Shown here: positions 52,913 through 62,168 of the stretch, piece by piece
Numbering within the stretch: position 1 is the stretch's first letter
Layout: every line of letters starts with the position of its first letter
Assembly: GCF_001536285.1 (NCBI RefSeq)
Contig: NZ_FAOZ01000026.1
Location: 1-64,000, forward strand
Direction: 5' to 3'
DNA: 64,000 bases
DNA from: Parafrankia irregularis
GTDB lineage: Bacteria; Actinomycetota; Actinomycetes; Frankiales; Frankiaceae
Notes under the pieces: model-generated
Databases searched by the model: none
Seen by the model: only the letters and a program-made list of their open reading frames with translations
Told to the model about the DNA's origin: nothing
Position numbers and translations under genes: made by a program

Positions 52913-53982
52913 CGCGTCCCAGCAGCGAGCAGCCCATGGAGTCCGCGCGGCCCGCAGCGCCCGGGAGGTCCGGGAGGTCGGCGGGCCCCCCGAAGCCCCG
53001 CGCGTTGTTCTCGCTGCGCTTCGACTTCCGCAATCCGGCGTTCGCCGGCACCACCACCGCCGACCGGTACCAGGCGGCGCTCGACATGGCGACGTGGGCC
53101 GACCGGCTCGGCTGCGCCAGGATCGTGCTCTCCGAGCATCACTGCTCCCCCGACGGCTACCTGCCGTCACCGCTGACGATGGTGGCGGCCATGGCGGCGC
53201 GTACCCGGGACGTCCAGTTCAGCATCGCCGCGCTGCTCGCCCCCTTCTACGACCCGCTGCGCCTGGCCGAGGACATGGTCGTCCTCGACCACCTCAGCCG
53301 GGGCCGCGTCGAGCTTGTCGTGGGTGCCGGGTACGTCCGCGAGGAGTTCGCGATGTTCGACGTCCCCCTGAACCAGCGCGGCCGTCGCGTGGTGGAGGTC
53401 GTCGAGACGTTGAAGGCCGCCTTCACCGGCCAGCCGTTCGAGTTCCGCGGCCGCACCGTGCAGATCACTCCGGGCCCCTACCGGCCCGGCGGCCCGCGGC
53501 TCGTTCTCGGCGGCGCCAGTGAGGCGGCGGCCCGCCGGGCGGCGCGGATCGCCGACGGCTTCACGCCGGCGCTCCCCGAGGTCTGGGAGTACTACCGCGA
53601 CGAGGTCCAACGACTCGGCCGGCGCGACCCCGGGCCCGCGTCCCCGCTCATCGCCAGGAACAACCTCACCACCGCGCTGGCCACCGACCCCGACGAGGGC
53701 TGGGCGAGGATGGGTCCCTACTTCCTGCACGAGAACAACGCCTACGGCAGATGGCAGGAACAGAACGACGCGCCGTCGCCGTACGAGACCGTCCGGGATG
53801 TCGACGTGCTGCGGGAGGCCGGTCGCTATCGCGTCCTGACTCCGCAGGAGTACATCGCCGAGCTCGGCGCGGCGCCTTTTCCGTTCGCCTCGCTGCACCC
53901 GTTGTGCGGGGGAATGCCGATCGACCTGGCCTGGTCCAGCCTGCGGCTGTTCGAGCGCGAGGTGTTACCAGCGTTCGAGTGA
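52909..53982 (+). CDS. LLM-class flavin-dependent oxidoreductase
   Basis: A 357-residue luciferase-like protein, FMN- or F420-dependent. It has FSLRFDFRNPAFAGTTTADR, ARIVLSEHHCSPDGYLPSPL, VVLDHLSRGRVELVVGAGY and a C-terminal region ending in LRLFEREVLPAFE. The GTG start overlaps the ligase stop; ATG 52936 is an alternative. Its last 18 bp overlap the convergent enoyl-CoA hydratase-like gene. It may hydroxylate or oxidise the CoA ester or a related intermediate. Confidence 0.88.
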   Translation: MTRPSSEQPMESARPAAPGRSGRSAGPPKPRALFSLRFDFRNPAFAGTTTADRYQAALDMATWADRLGCARIVLSEHHCSPDGYLPSPLTMVAAMAARTRDVQFSIAALLAPFYDPLRLAEDMVVLDHLSRGRVELVVGAGYVREEFAMFDVPLNQRGRRVVEVVETLKAAFTGQPFEFRGRTVQITPGPYRPGGPRLVLGGASEAAARRAARIADGFTPALPEVWEYYRDEVQRLGRRDPGPASPLIARNNLTTALATDPDEGWARMGPYFLHENNAYGRWQEQNDAPSPYETVRDVDVLREAGRYRVLTPQEYIAELGAAPFPFASLHPLCGGMPIDLAWSSLRLFEREVLPAFE

Positions 53983-54735
53983 GGCGCGGGCCGGCTCGTG
54001 GCCGCCATGACCGGTGGCCGTGGCCCGCGGCCCGCACAGCGCTTCAAGGGCGTCGGCGAAGAGGTGCCGCTTGAGTGCCTCGATCACACCGGCGTTCTTG
54101 TGGGCCATCGGCCGGGCGAACTCGGTCGCGGCCGTCAGCACGGGTTCGTCACGGACAGCCAGGTCGACGAGACCGCGCTCCGCCGCGGCGTCCGCGTCGT
54201 ACGTCCGGCTGGTCGTGGTCATCTCCAGCGCCGTGAACGGGGGAAGTTTCGCCCGCAGCAAGCTGATCTCACCCCAGGTGTAGAAAAAGCCGGCATCGGC
54301 GTAGGGGAGGCCCATGCGACCGCGACCACACTGCATGAGGCGGTAGTCGTGCGCCAGCGCGAGCATGACCCCGTTGGCGAAGGCGTGCCCCTGAAGGGCC
54401 GCGACCGAGATCATGGGGAGAGCGACGAATCTGGCGTACAGCCGGAGGACGTCGGCCGCGAAGGACTCGAGCCCGCTTTCCCCGACCCCGAAGATCCATC
54501 CGAGGTCGGCGCCGTTGCACCAGTGCTTCCCGGAGGCGGTGGTGATGAGGGCGCGCGGAGTCGGGGCCTGCTCCACTTCGTCCAGAAGACTGTTGATCCA
54601 GGCGACGCGGTTCCCGTCGAAGAGGTTCTGATCAGGACCGAGATCGAGTATCAGCAGCTCGCCGTCCTGGCGCAGCTCTGGTCCGGGTGATCCACGTTCG
54701 CCCAACGCTCGCTCCTCCCCCAGGTGCGGCAGCAC
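53965..54735 (-). CDS. Enoyl-CoA hydratase/isomerase family protein
   Basis: A crotonase-fold protein of about 256 residues, closer to enoyl-CoA isomerases than to classic hydratases. The oxyanion-hole segments are ASGKHWCNGADLGW and LQGHAFANGVMLALAHDYRL. The N-terminal region is LILDLGPDQNLFDGNRV. Starts: GTG 54735 follows GGAGG by 3 nt; TTG 54705 follows another GGAGG by 8 nt. Either is possible and changes only ten residues. It is downstream of the acyl-CoA dehydrogenase gene but separated by a strong palindrome. Confidence 0.85.
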   Translation of the reverse strand: MLPHLGEERALGERGSPGPELRQDGELLILDLGPDQNLFDGNRVAWINSLLDEVEQAPTPRALITTASGKHWCNGADLGWIFGVGESGLESFAADVLRLYARFVALPMISVAALQGHAFANGVMLALAHDYRLMQCGRGRMGLPYADAGFFYTWGEISLLRAKLPPFTALEMTTTSRTYDADAAAERGLVDLAVRDEPVLTAATEFARPMAHKNAGVIEALKRHLFADALEALCGPRATATGHGGHEPARASLERW

Positions 54736-54820
54736 AGTCCTCCACTGTCTGTGATCGTGACGCCACTCCCGCAGGTGTGCAAATCGACGGCCACCCGGCG
54801 GACGTCGGCACACCCACCGG

Positions 54821-54848
54821 CCGGGCGCCGGGCCGGCCCGGCGCCCGG
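54821..54848. terminator. Perfect 28-bp palindrome, terminator-like
   Basis: CCGGGCGCCGGGCC pairs with GGCCCGGCGCCCGG, 14 of 14 per arm. As RNA this is a 12-bp stem with a CCGG loop. It lies just downstream of the minus-strand acyl-CoA dehydrogenase gene. Confidence 0.75.
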
Positions 54849-54863
54849 GGCACCGGCGAGCCG

Positions 54864-56021
54864 TCAGCCCGCGCCGGCCAGCAGCTGCCGGGCGATGACG
54901 ATCTGCTGGATCTGGCTGGTGCCCTCGTAGATCCGGAACAGCCGGGCGTCGCGGTAGAAACGCTCGACCGGCACGCCCCGCATGTAGCCGCTGCCGCCGT
55001 GGATCTGGACGGCCCGGTCAGCGATACGCCCCACCGCCTCCGATGCGAAGTACTTCGCGCAGGACGGTCCCGTCCGGGTGTCGGTACCGTCGTCGAACGC
55101 GGCCGCGACGTCCTTCACCAGCGCCCGGGACGCGTACAGGTCGGTCGCCGAGTCGGCGAGCAGGCCCTGGATGAGCTGGTGGGCACCGATGACCTGGCCA
55201 CCCTGCTCCCGGGTCGCGGCGTAACCGACGGACTCGTCGAGCAGCCGCTGCGACAGGCCCACGCAGAGCGCGGCGATGTGGATGCGGCCGTGGGCCAGGC
55301 AGCGCATGGCGGTCGCGTAGCCGCGGCCGACACCGTCGGGGCCGCCGATCAGCGTGTGCCCGCCGACCCTCACCTCATCCAGGTAGACGTCCGCGGTCCA
55401 GGCGCCGGCCTGGCCCATCTTGGCGTCCTTCGGGCCGACCCGCACGCCCGGTGTGCCCCGCTCGACCATGAAGGTGCTGATGCCGCGGCCGCCGGTCGCG
55501 TCGGGGTCGGTCCGAGCGAACACCATGAGGACATCGGCGTGCGGAGCGTTGGTGATGAAGCGCTTGGCGCCGTTGATCACCCAGTCGTCACCGTCGCGCC
55601 GGGCCGAGGTGACCAGGCCGGCCGGGTCCGATCCGGCGTTCTCCTCCGTCAGCGCGAACGAGGCCACCCATTCACCGGAGGCGATGCGGGGCAGGTAGGT
55701 CTTCTTCTGCTCCTCCGTCGCGCCCTCCAACAGGACGTGGCCGGCGATGCCGTTGTTCGTACCGAACATCGAGCGGAACGCGGGCGTGGTGTAGCCGAGC
55801 TCGAAGACAAGCCGGACCTCCTCGCTCATCGACAGGCCCAGGCCTCCGTACAGCTCCGGGATCGCGAAGCCGAACAGCCCCATGTCCGCCGCCTCGGTGC
55901 GGATGCCCGCCGGGATGGCGTCCGTCCGCTCGATCTCGGCTTCCGCCGGCACGACACGCTCGCGCACGAACCGGCGGACCGAGGCCAGCACCTCACTGAA
56001 ATCGCTTTCCTGCACCGTCAC
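54864..56021 (-). CDS. Acyl-CoA dehydrogenase (canonical Glu present)
   Basis: A 385-residue FAD-dependent dehydrogenase that makes the alpha-beta double bond. It has the usual FALTEENAGSDPAG, WVINGAKRFITN, the QIHGGSGYMRG region and the catalytic Glu in LFRIYEGTSQIQQ. This is the only one of the three dehydrogenases here with the Glu in the standard place. An AT-rich element sits 34-47 bp upstream of ATG 56021. Confidence 0.93.
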   Translation of the reverse strand: MTVQESDFSEVLASVRRFVRERVVPAEAEIERTDAIPAGIRTEAADMGLFGFAIPELYGGLGLSMSEEVRLVFELGYTTPAFRSMFGTNNGIAGHVLLEGATEEQKKTYLPRIASGEWVASFALTEENAGSDPAGLVTSARRDGDDWVINGAKRFITNAPHADVLMVFARTDPDATGGRGISTFMVERGTPGVRVGPKDAKMGQAGAWTADVYLDEVRVGGHTLIGGPDGVGRGYATAMRCLAHGRIHIAALCVGLSQRLLDESVGYAATREQGGQVIGAHQLIQGLLADSATDLYASRALVKDVAAAFDDGTDTRTGPSCAKYFASEAVGRIADRAVQIHGGSGYMRGVPVERFYRDARLFRIYEGTSQIQQIVIARQLLAGAG

Positions 56022-56054
56022 CCACCCACAGCAAGGTCGCCAACCGTCCGAATC

Positions 56055-56068
56055 ATCTATATATTAAT
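56055..56068. promoter_or_regulatory. AT-rich partial palindrome, island operator site 2
   Basis: ATCTATATATTAAT, imperfect symmetry, upstream of the acyl-CoA dehydrogenase at 56021. It shares ATCTATAT with the site at 50810. Confidence 0.35.
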
Positions 56069-56170
56069 CTCACGTCAGGTGGCAGGCGATCCACCGAAGG
56101 TCACACGCAGCCGAACACGCGCGGCCGCACCGGCAGGGGTTGCGCTGCACCGCCACCCGATCGTACGGTG

Positions 56171-56184
56171 AATATCTAGATATT
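56171..56184. promoter_or_regulatory. Perfect AT-rich palindrome, island operator site 3
   Basis: AATATCTAGATATT, a perfect 14-bp palindrome in the 308-bp divergent region between the dehydrogenase at 56021 and the LLM gene at 56330. Such A/T runs are rare in this DNA. Confidence 0.6.
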
Positions 56185-56329
56185 TCGCGAACTCGGACGG
56201 TCGACCGGTGGCGTGCCGCAACCTGACCGCCCCGGCCGGCGCGCTTCCACCCTCGCACGGCCCCAGGTGTCCGTGTGGACCGGTCCCGCCGCCAGTCAAC
56301 CGTTCCGTCAGGCAAGGAGAACTCCCGAA

Positions 56330-57283
56330 ATGGCTTCCGCCCTGTCGTCGCCGGCCGAGCAGAGCGTCCAACCACCCGTGCGCTTCTCCTTCGAGCTACC
56401 CACCCATCGTGCGCACCGACCGGAGGAGTTCGTCACCGGCGAGGCGATCGCCGAGCTCACCCGGGCCGCGGCCGCCGCCGGCTTCGACGCGGTGAACGTC
56501 ACCGATCATCCGGCTCCCGACGCCCGCTGGCTCGACAACGGCGGGCACCACGCACTGGACCCCTTCGTCGCCCTGTCGTTCGCCGCCGCGGCCGACCCCG
56601 GCATGAGGCTGCTGACCAACATCTACGTCCCCGCGTACCGCAACCCGTTTCTTGGCGCGAAGCTCGTCCACAGCCTCGACCTGCTCGCCGGGGGGCGGCT
56701 GATCCTGGGCGTGGCCGCCGGCTATCTGCGGCCGGAGTTCCGAGCTCTGGGCATCGACTTCGACCGGCGCGGCGAGCTCCTCGACGAGGCCCTGGCCGTC
56801 CTCGACGCGGTGTTCACCGGTGACGATCTCGCCTGGCAGGGGTCGGATTTCTCCGCTCGCGGCGTCCGGTTCCGGCCGGTGCCGCCGGCCGGCCGCCGGC
56901 CGCCGGTGTGGGTGGGTGGCAACAGCAGGCCGGCCATCCGCCGGGCCGCCCGCTTCGACGGCTGGGCGCCGTTCCACACCGGAGGCTTCGCCGCGGCGTC
57001 CCGCACCGCCACGATCGAGACCGTCGACGATCTCGCGGCTGCCATCCGGTACGTCCATTCCCAGCGCGCCGACACCACCGGGCCCTTCGACATCTGCTGG
57101 TCCGAGCCGACGCTCGCCAACCGGGCGACGTCCGTCGACGAGCGGCTCGACCGCGTCACCTCCCTGACCACCGCCGGCGTCAGCTGGCTCACCGTCAGCG
57201 TGCCCGGCGACACCCGCGCCGAGGTCCTCGACGGGGCCGCCGCGTTCGGTACCGAGATCATCGGCCGGACCGTGGCCGCCTGA
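56330..57283 (+). CDS. LLM-class oxidoreductase, probably F420-dependent
   Basis: A 317-residue luciferase-like oxidoreductase. It has FDAVNVTDHPAPDARWLDNG, LVHSLDLLAGGRLILGVAAG, YLRPEFRALGIDFDRRGELL and PPVWVGGNSRPAIRRAARF, typical of F420-dependent LLM enzymes. ATG 56330 is preceded by AAGGAGA. A perfect AT-rich palindrome lies about 146 bp upstream. It probably belongs to the island's catabolic pathway. Confidence 0.9.
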   Translation: MASALSSPAEQSVQPPVRFSFELPTHRAHRPEEFVTGEAIAELTRAAAAAGFDAVNVTDHPAPDARWLDNGGHHALDPFVALSFAAAADPGMRLLTNIYVPAYRNPFLGAKLVHSLDLLAGGRLILGVAAGYLRPEFRALGIDFDRRGELLDEALAVLDAVFTGDDLAWQGSDFSARGVRFRPVPPAGRRPPVWVGGNSRPAIRRAARFDGWAPFHTGGFAAASRTATIETVDDLAAAIRYVHSQRADTTGPFDICWSEPTLANRATSVDERLDRVTSLTTAGVSWLTVSVPGDTRAEVLDGAAAFGTEIIGRTVAA

Positions 57284-57367
57284 CGGCGCCTCCCGGGCGA
57301 TCGCCGCGCGTCCGGCCCGAAAAGCGGGGACAGTGTCGTGCGGGACACAGGGGTACGTACCGGCTTA

Positions 57368-57379
57368 ATATCTAGATAT
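57368..57379. promoter_or_regulatory. Perfect AT-rich palindrome, island operator site 4
   Basis: ATATCTAGATAT, perfect 12-bp palindrome, 32-43 bp before ATG 57411. It is the same core as the site at 56171. Confidence 0.6.
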
Positions 57380-57410
57380 ATGCCCGACTAACGATAGGTG
57401 ACGACGTCCC

Positions 57411-58424
57411 ATGCAGTTCCGCCTCGACGACGACCAGCTGGCGATGCGCGACGCCGTCCGGGCGTTCTGCGCTGACCACTTCTCCCTCGACGACCTCGCG
57501 GCCCGCGAGGGCAAGCCCACGGACGCCACTCTGTGGTCGGCACTGGCCGAGCTCGGCATCCTCGGGCTCCTCCTCGACGACGCCGCGCCCGGTTCCGAGG
57601 CCGGTTCGGGGCTGGGCCTCGTCGAGGCCGCAATCGCGTTCGAGCAGCTCGGCGCGCACCTCGCCGGCGGACCGGTGCTCTGGTCCACCCTCGCCGCGCC
57701 GTTCGTCGACGGGGCGGCCGAGGGAACCGTCCGGGTCGCCGGTGTCACGATCGACGGCTCGGCGGCCGGCTCGACGACCGGCCCGCTGGTCGTCGAGCAC
57801 GGTGACGAGTGCGACGTGCTGCTCGTGGCGTACGACGACCGGCTGGACGTCTGCCCGCGCGCGGAGGTGGCGGCGTCCGTCACCGGGGCGCCGCTGGACC
57901 CGCTGACACCCGTCGCCGTCCTCCCGGACGTCCCCGCGGGCCGGGTGGTCGGTGGTGCGCCCGAGGCGGGCCGGCTGCGGCTGCGCGGCGAGATCCTCAG
58001 CGCCGCGGCGCTGGTCGGTGTCGCGCAGGGCGCGCTCGACGTGGCCCGCGACTACGCGCTCGAACGCGAGCAGTTCGGCGTCGCGATCGGCTCCTTCCAG
58101 GCGATCAAGCACATGCTGGCCGACATGTACGTCCGGGTGGAGCTGGCGCGTGCCTCCGCCTACGCCGCCGCCGCGGTCGCGACCGACCCCCGCGCCGGTG
58201 ACCCGCGGCGCGCCGCGAGCGCGGCGAAGCTGCTCGCCGGCGAGGCGGGGATCGCGAACGGGCGCGCCGCCGTGCAGGTGCTCGGCGGCATGGGCTTCAC
58301 CTGGGACATGCTCCCGCATTACTTCCTGAAGCGGGCCTGGGTCCTGGAGAACCAGTTCGGCACGGTGTCCTCCCACGCCGCGCGGCTCGGCACCGCAGTC
58401 GGGAGCGAGGTCGCGGCGTCATGA
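57411..58424 (+). CDS. Short acyl-CoA dehydrogenase-like subunit
   Basis: A 337-residue protein with the acyl-CoA dehydrogenase fold but a shortened middle region. It keeps YALEREQFGVAIGSFQAIKH and AVQVLGGMGFTWDM. At the usual catalytic Glu position the sequence reads ENQFGTVSS, so the standard YEGT Glu is not there. Together with the 396-residue protein at 60044 it looks like one half of a heterotetrameric dehydrogenase, as known for steroid side-chain enzymes. It starts the 57411-62102 operon behind an AT-rich palindrome. Confidence 0.9.
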   Translation: MQFRLDDDQLAMRDAVRAFCADHFSLDDLAAREGKPTDATLWSALAELGILGLLLDDAAPGSEAGSGLGLVEAAIAFEQLGAHLAGGPVLWSTLAAPFVDGAAEGTVRVAGVTIDGSAAGSTTGPLVVEHGDECDVLLVAYDDRLDVCPRAEVAASVTGAPLDPLTPVAVLPDVPAGRVVGGAPEAGRLRLRGEILSAAALVGVAQGALDVARDYALEREQFGVAIGSFQAIKHMLADMYVRVELARASAYAAAAVATDPRAGDPRRAASAAKLLAGEAGIANGRAAVQVLGGMGFTWDMLPHYFLKRAWVLENQFGTVSSHAARLGTAVGSEVAAS

Positions 58425-58515
58425 CCAGGTCGCATCCGACGGCGCCGCCCGCAGGTGACCGGGTGACCGTCAGCGCGCACTGGCAGGTCAGGCCTCGACC
58501 GGAACGGCGGTACCG

Positions 58516-60000
58516 ATGACAGCCCAGGACACGGCCAAGCTCCCGACGCTCAGCGAGCGGCTCGGGAAGGTCCTCGCGCTCGACCCGGCCGCCCCCGCGG
58601 TCGAGTTCGAGCAGCGCTGGCACACCTGGGGCGAGCTGGCGGCGACCGCCGACGCGCTCGCACCGCAGGTGCGGCCGGGTGAGCGGGTCGCGGTGCTGCT
58701 GCGCAACCGCCCCCCGCAGCTCGGCCTGCTGCTGGGACTGCTGCGTCACGGCGCCTGCGTGGTCGCGGTGAATCCGGGGCGCGGGGTGGAACGGGTACGC
58801 GCCGACCTGGAGTCCCTCGCGGTCGGGACCGTCGCCGGTTCCGCCGCGGACCTCGCCGCCTTCGCGCCCCACGCACCGGTACGCCGGTTCGTCAGCGACG
58901 ACCTCGGGGTCGTGCGCGTCACCGGCGAAGGGCCGCCGGTGGGTGACGGCGACCTGCGCCCGCAGACCGCGGTCGAGATGCTCACCAGTGGCACGACCGG
59001 CCCACCGAAGCGGGTGCCGCTGACCTACGAGACCTTCTCCCTGGTGCTCTCCGGGGCGAAGCACTACGAGCGCAACCCGGACGCCGGCCTGCGGCTGCGT
59101 CGCGGCGTCGTCGTCGTCAACGCGCCGCTGGTCCACCTCGGCGGGCTGTTCCGCGTCCTGCAGTGCGTCAACGACGGCCGCGCGTTCTGCCTGCTGGAGA
59201 AGTTCCGGGTCGACCAGTGGGCGGAGGCGGTACGCCGCCACCGGCCCTCGACCGTCAGCCTGGTCCCCGCGGCGCTGCGGATGGTGCTGGACGCCGATCT
59301 CGACCGCGACGACCTGTCGAGCGTGCGGTCGGTGATCTCGGGCACCGCGCCGCTGTCCCCCGAGGACGCCGACGCCTTCCAGCTCAGGTACGGCGTGCCG
59401 GTGCTGACGTCCTACGCCGCGACCGAGTTCGGCGGCGGGGTGGCGGGCTGGAACCTCGCCGACCACGAGCGGTACTGGACGGCCAAGCGCGGCAGCGTCG
59501 GGCGCGCCCACGCGGGCTGCGAGCTGCGGGTCGTCGACCCCGAGACCGGGGCCCCGCTCGCTCCCGGCGAACGAGGGCTGCTGGAGGTGCGGGCCCGCCA
59601 GCTCGGCGAGCAGGCCGGGTGGACCCGCACCACCGACCTGGCGCGGCTCGACGCCGACGGCTTCCTGTGGATCCTCGGCCGTGCGGACCAGGCCATCATC
59701 CGCGGCGGGTTCAAGATCCTTCCCGACGATGTGCGGGCCGCCCTCGAACGTGACCCGCGGGTGCGGGGCGCCTCCGTCGTCGGGCTCGACGACCCCCGCC
59801 TCGGCGCCGTCCCGGTGGCCGCCGTCGAGCCCCGACCCGGGATCACCGTCACCGCCGAGGAGCTCCTCGCCGACGCGGCCGGCGTGCTGGCCCGCTACGA
59901 GCTGCCGGCGCGGCTGCTCGTCGTCGAGTCCCTGCCGCGCACGCCGTCGGGCAAGGTCGACCTCACCGCGGTACGCGCGCTGTTCACCCAGGCTCCCTGA
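58516..60000 (+). CDS. Acyl-CoA synthetase (AMP-forming), second copy
   Basis: A 494-residue ANL-family ligase. It has EMLTSGTTGPPKRVPLTY (A3), LTSYAATEFGG (A5), DADGFLWILGRADQAIIRGG (A8) and PSGKVDLTAV with the catalytic Lys near 484. It lies 91 bp after the short dehydrogenase and 43 bp before the next one. The two ligases of the island differ enough to suggest different chain lengths or successive CoA activation steps. Confidence 0.92.
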   Translation: MTAQDTAKLPTLSERLGKVLALDPAAPAVEFEQRWHTWGELAATADALAPQVRPGERVAVLLRNRPPQLGLLLGLLRHGACVVAVNPGRGVERVRADLESLAVGTVAGSAADLAAFAPHAPVRRFVSDDLGVVRVTGEGPPVGDGDLRPQTAVEMLTSGTTGPPKRVPLTYETFSLVLSGAKHYERNPDAGLRLRRGVVVVNAPLVHLGGLFRVLQCVNDGRAFCLLEKFRVDQWAEAVRRHRPSTVSLVPAALRMVLDADLDRDDLSSVRSVISGTAPLSPEDADAFQLRYGVPVLTSYAATEFGGGVAGWNLADHERYWTAKRGSVGRAHAGCELRVVDPETGAPLAPGERGLLEVRARQLGEQAGWTRTTDLARLDADGFLWILGRADQAIIRGGFKILPDDVRAALERDPRVRGASVVGLDDPRLGAVPVAAVEPRPGITVTAEELLADAAGVLARYELPARLLVVESLPRTPSGKVDLTAVRALFTQAP

Positions 60001-60043
60001 TCATCATGCTTCCTGATCGCCCAGGTACCCCTAGGAGCACCAC

Positions 60044-61234
60044 ATGGACCTGACCTACAACGAGGAGGACGAGGCGTTCCGCGCCGAGCTCCGTACCTGG
60101 CTGGAAGCCGAGGTTCCCGCACACGGACCGCCGCCGCCTCCCGGCGACTGGCCGGCGCGCCGCGCCTACGACACGGCCTGGCAGCGCAAGCTCCACGACG
60201 CCGGCTACGCCGGCCTGCACTGGCCGGCCGCGTTCGGCGGCCGCGGGGCGCCGGTCACCCAGCAGCTCGTCTACCTGGAGGAGTACGCCCGCGCCGGCGC
60301 GCCGTACATCAGCGTGAACTTCGTCGGCATGATGCACGCCGGCCCCACCCTGATCGCCGAGGGCACCGACGCCCAGCGCGCCTACCACCTCCCCCGCATC
60401 CTGAGCGGTGAGGACATCTGGTGCCAGGGCTTCTCCGAGCCCTCCGCCGGCTCCGACCTCGCCTCCCTGCGCACCAGCGCGGTCCGGGTCGGCGACGAGT
60501 ACGTCATCAACGGGCAGAAGATCTGGAGCACCCGCGCGCACGTCGCCGACTACTGCGAGCTGCTGGTCCGCACCGACCCGGACGCCCGCAAACACCGCGG
60601 CATCAGCTGGCTCATCCTCGACATGCGCTCCCCTGGCGTCGAGGTCCGGCCGATGCGCACGATCGACGGTGAGAGCCACTTCTGCGAGGTGTTCCTCACC
60701 GACGTCCGGGTGCCCGTGGCGAACCTCGTCGGCGCGGAGAACGACGGCTGGCGGGTCACCAACGTGACGCTGCGCTTCGAGCGCGGCACCGCCTTCGCCC
60801 AGCACATCATCACCCTGCGCACCCAGCTGCGCGACCTCGTCCGGGCGGCCCGGGGTGTCCCCGCCGCCGGCGGCGGCACCGCCTGGGACGACCCGGCACT
60901 GCGGGCGCAGGTCGGCCGGCTGGAGGCGAGCGCCGACGGCCTGTGGCGGATGACCCAGAAGGGCATCGCCGAGGCGGAGGCCACCGGGCTGCCCGCGCCC
61001 ACCGGCTCCGCCGTCAAGCTGCGCTTCAGCGAGCTCAGCCAGGAGCTCAGCGAGCTCGCGGTACGGGTGCTCGGCCGCGCCGCGGTCGGCGGTGTGCAGG
61101 GTGCCGGCCTCGACGGCGTGGAGACCGCCCGCGCCTACCTCTGGTCGCTGCAGTACAGCATCGCCGCCGGCACCTCGCAGATCCAGCGCAACCTGATCGC
61201 CGAACGGATCCTGGGGATGCCGCGCGCGGCCTGA
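60044..61234 (+). CDS. Acyl-CoA dehydrogenase lacking the canonical Glu
   Basis: A 396-residue dehydrogenase with the full fold: GFSEPSAGSDLASLRT, VINGQKIWSTRAH and the C-terminal IAAGTSQIQRNLIAERILG. The standard YEGT Glu is replaced by Ala (near residue 375). In heterotetrameric steroid enzymes the base sits elsewhere in one subunit, which would fit pairing with the protein at 57411. GGAG (60032-60035) sits 8 nt before ATG 60044. Confidence 0.92.
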   Translation: MDLTYNEEDEAFRAELRTWLEAEVPAHGPPPPPGDWPARRAYDTAWQRKLHDAGYAGLHWPAAFGGRGAPVTQQLVYLEEYARAGAPYISVNFVGMMHAGPTLIAEGTDAQRAYHLPRILSGEDIWCQGFSEPSAGSDLASLRTSAVRVGDEYVINGQKIWSTRAHVADYCELLVRTDPDARKHRGISWLILDMRSPGVEVRPMRTIDGESHFCEVFLTDVRVPVANLVGAENDGWRVTNVTLRFERGTAFAQHIITLRTQLRDLVRAARGVPAAGGGTAWDDPALRAQVGRLEASADGLWRMTQKGIAEAEATGLPAPTGSAVKLRFSELSQELSELAVRVLGRAAVGGVQGAGLDGVETARAYLWSLQYSIAAGTSQIQRNLIAERILGMPRAA

Positions 61235-61310
61235 ACCGAACCGGATCATCGCCCGGCCGCGTCGGCCGGCCGCCGCCCACCTGCCGCCCCTCACAGAATC
61301 GGAGCCGAGG

Positions 61311-62102
61311 ATGGATCTCGGAGTACGCGACCGTGCGTACGTTGTCGTCGGCGGAACGGCCGGCATGGGGCTGGCCACCGCACAGCTGCTGGTGGCCGAG
61401 GGCGCCCGGGTGGCGGTCGTCGGCCGCAGCCGCGAGCGGGCCGAGGCCGCGGTACGCCAGCTCGGTGCGGGCGCGACGGCGGTGGTCGGCGACGTCAACA
61501 CCGGGGGTGAGGCTGACCGGATCCTCGCGGAGGCGGTCGACGCCCTCGGCGAGCTGGCCGGCATCGCCGTGACGACCGGCACCGGCCAGGGCTCCCACCG
61601 GGGGCTCGCGGCCGCCTCCGACGAGGTGTGGGCCGAGGCGTTCGACGACATCCTCATGGGCACGGTGCGTGCGGTACGCGCGGCGGTCCCCCACCTCGTC
61701 GCGGCCGGCGGCGGCACCGTGGTCACCACCGCCGCGTACGGAATGCGCGCCTACCACCCCGACCGGCTGCCCTACATCACGCTGAAAAGCGGCATCGCCA
61801 CCTTCACCAAGACCGTCGCCCGGGCGTACGGCGCCGCCGGCGTGCGAGCCAACTGCGTCTGCCCCGGCGCGATCGAGACGGACTCGCTCGCAGGCCTGCG
61901 CCAGCACCTGGCGCAGGAGCGCGGGGTGCCACCGGAGGGCCTGCTGGAGCAGGTCATGGTCGACGAGTGGCACATGGACGTCGCCCTGCGCCGCCCCGGC
62001 ACGCCGACCGAGGTCGGCGAGCTCTACGCCTTCCTGCTGTCCCCGCGCGCCGGGTACCTGACCGGAGCGGTCATCAACATCGACGGCGGCACCCAGTTCT
62101 GA
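61311..62102 (+). CDS. SDR-family oxidoreductase
   Basis: A 263-residue short-chain dehydrogenase, last gene of the island's main operon. NAD site VVGGTAGMGLATAQLL. The catalytic Tyr-Lys is in DRLPYITLKSGIATFTKTV. The C-terminus has INIDGGTQF. GAGCCGAGG lies before ATG 61311. It is likely the 3-hydroxyacyl or ring-alcohol oxidation step. Confidence 0.9.
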   Translation: MDLGVRDRAYVVVGGTAGMGLATAQLLVAEGARVAVVGRSRERAEAAVRQLGAGATAVVGDVNTGGEADRILAEAVDALGELAGIAVTTGTGQGSHRGLAAASDEVWAEAFDDILMGTVRAVRAAVPHLVAAGGGTVVTTAAYGMRAYHPDRLPYITLKSGIATFTKTVARAYGAAGVRANCVCPGAIETDSLAGLRQHLAQERGVPPEGLLEQVMVDEWHMDVALRRPGTPTEVGELYAFLLSPRAGYLTGAVINIDGGTQF

Positions 62103-62108
62103 CGGGCC

Positions 62109-62149
62109 CGGCCCGGTGCCGACGAGCCAGGCCTGTCGGCACCGGGCCG
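62109..62149. terminator. Strong bidirectional terminator-like hairpin
   Basis: A perfect 15-bp stem: CGGCCCGGTGCCGAC (62109-62123) against GTCGGCACCGGGCCG (62135-62149), 11-nt loop. It separates the SDR gene from the convergent GntR gene. Confidence 0.8.
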
Positions 62150-62168
62150 CTCCCCGCAGGCGGTTCGA

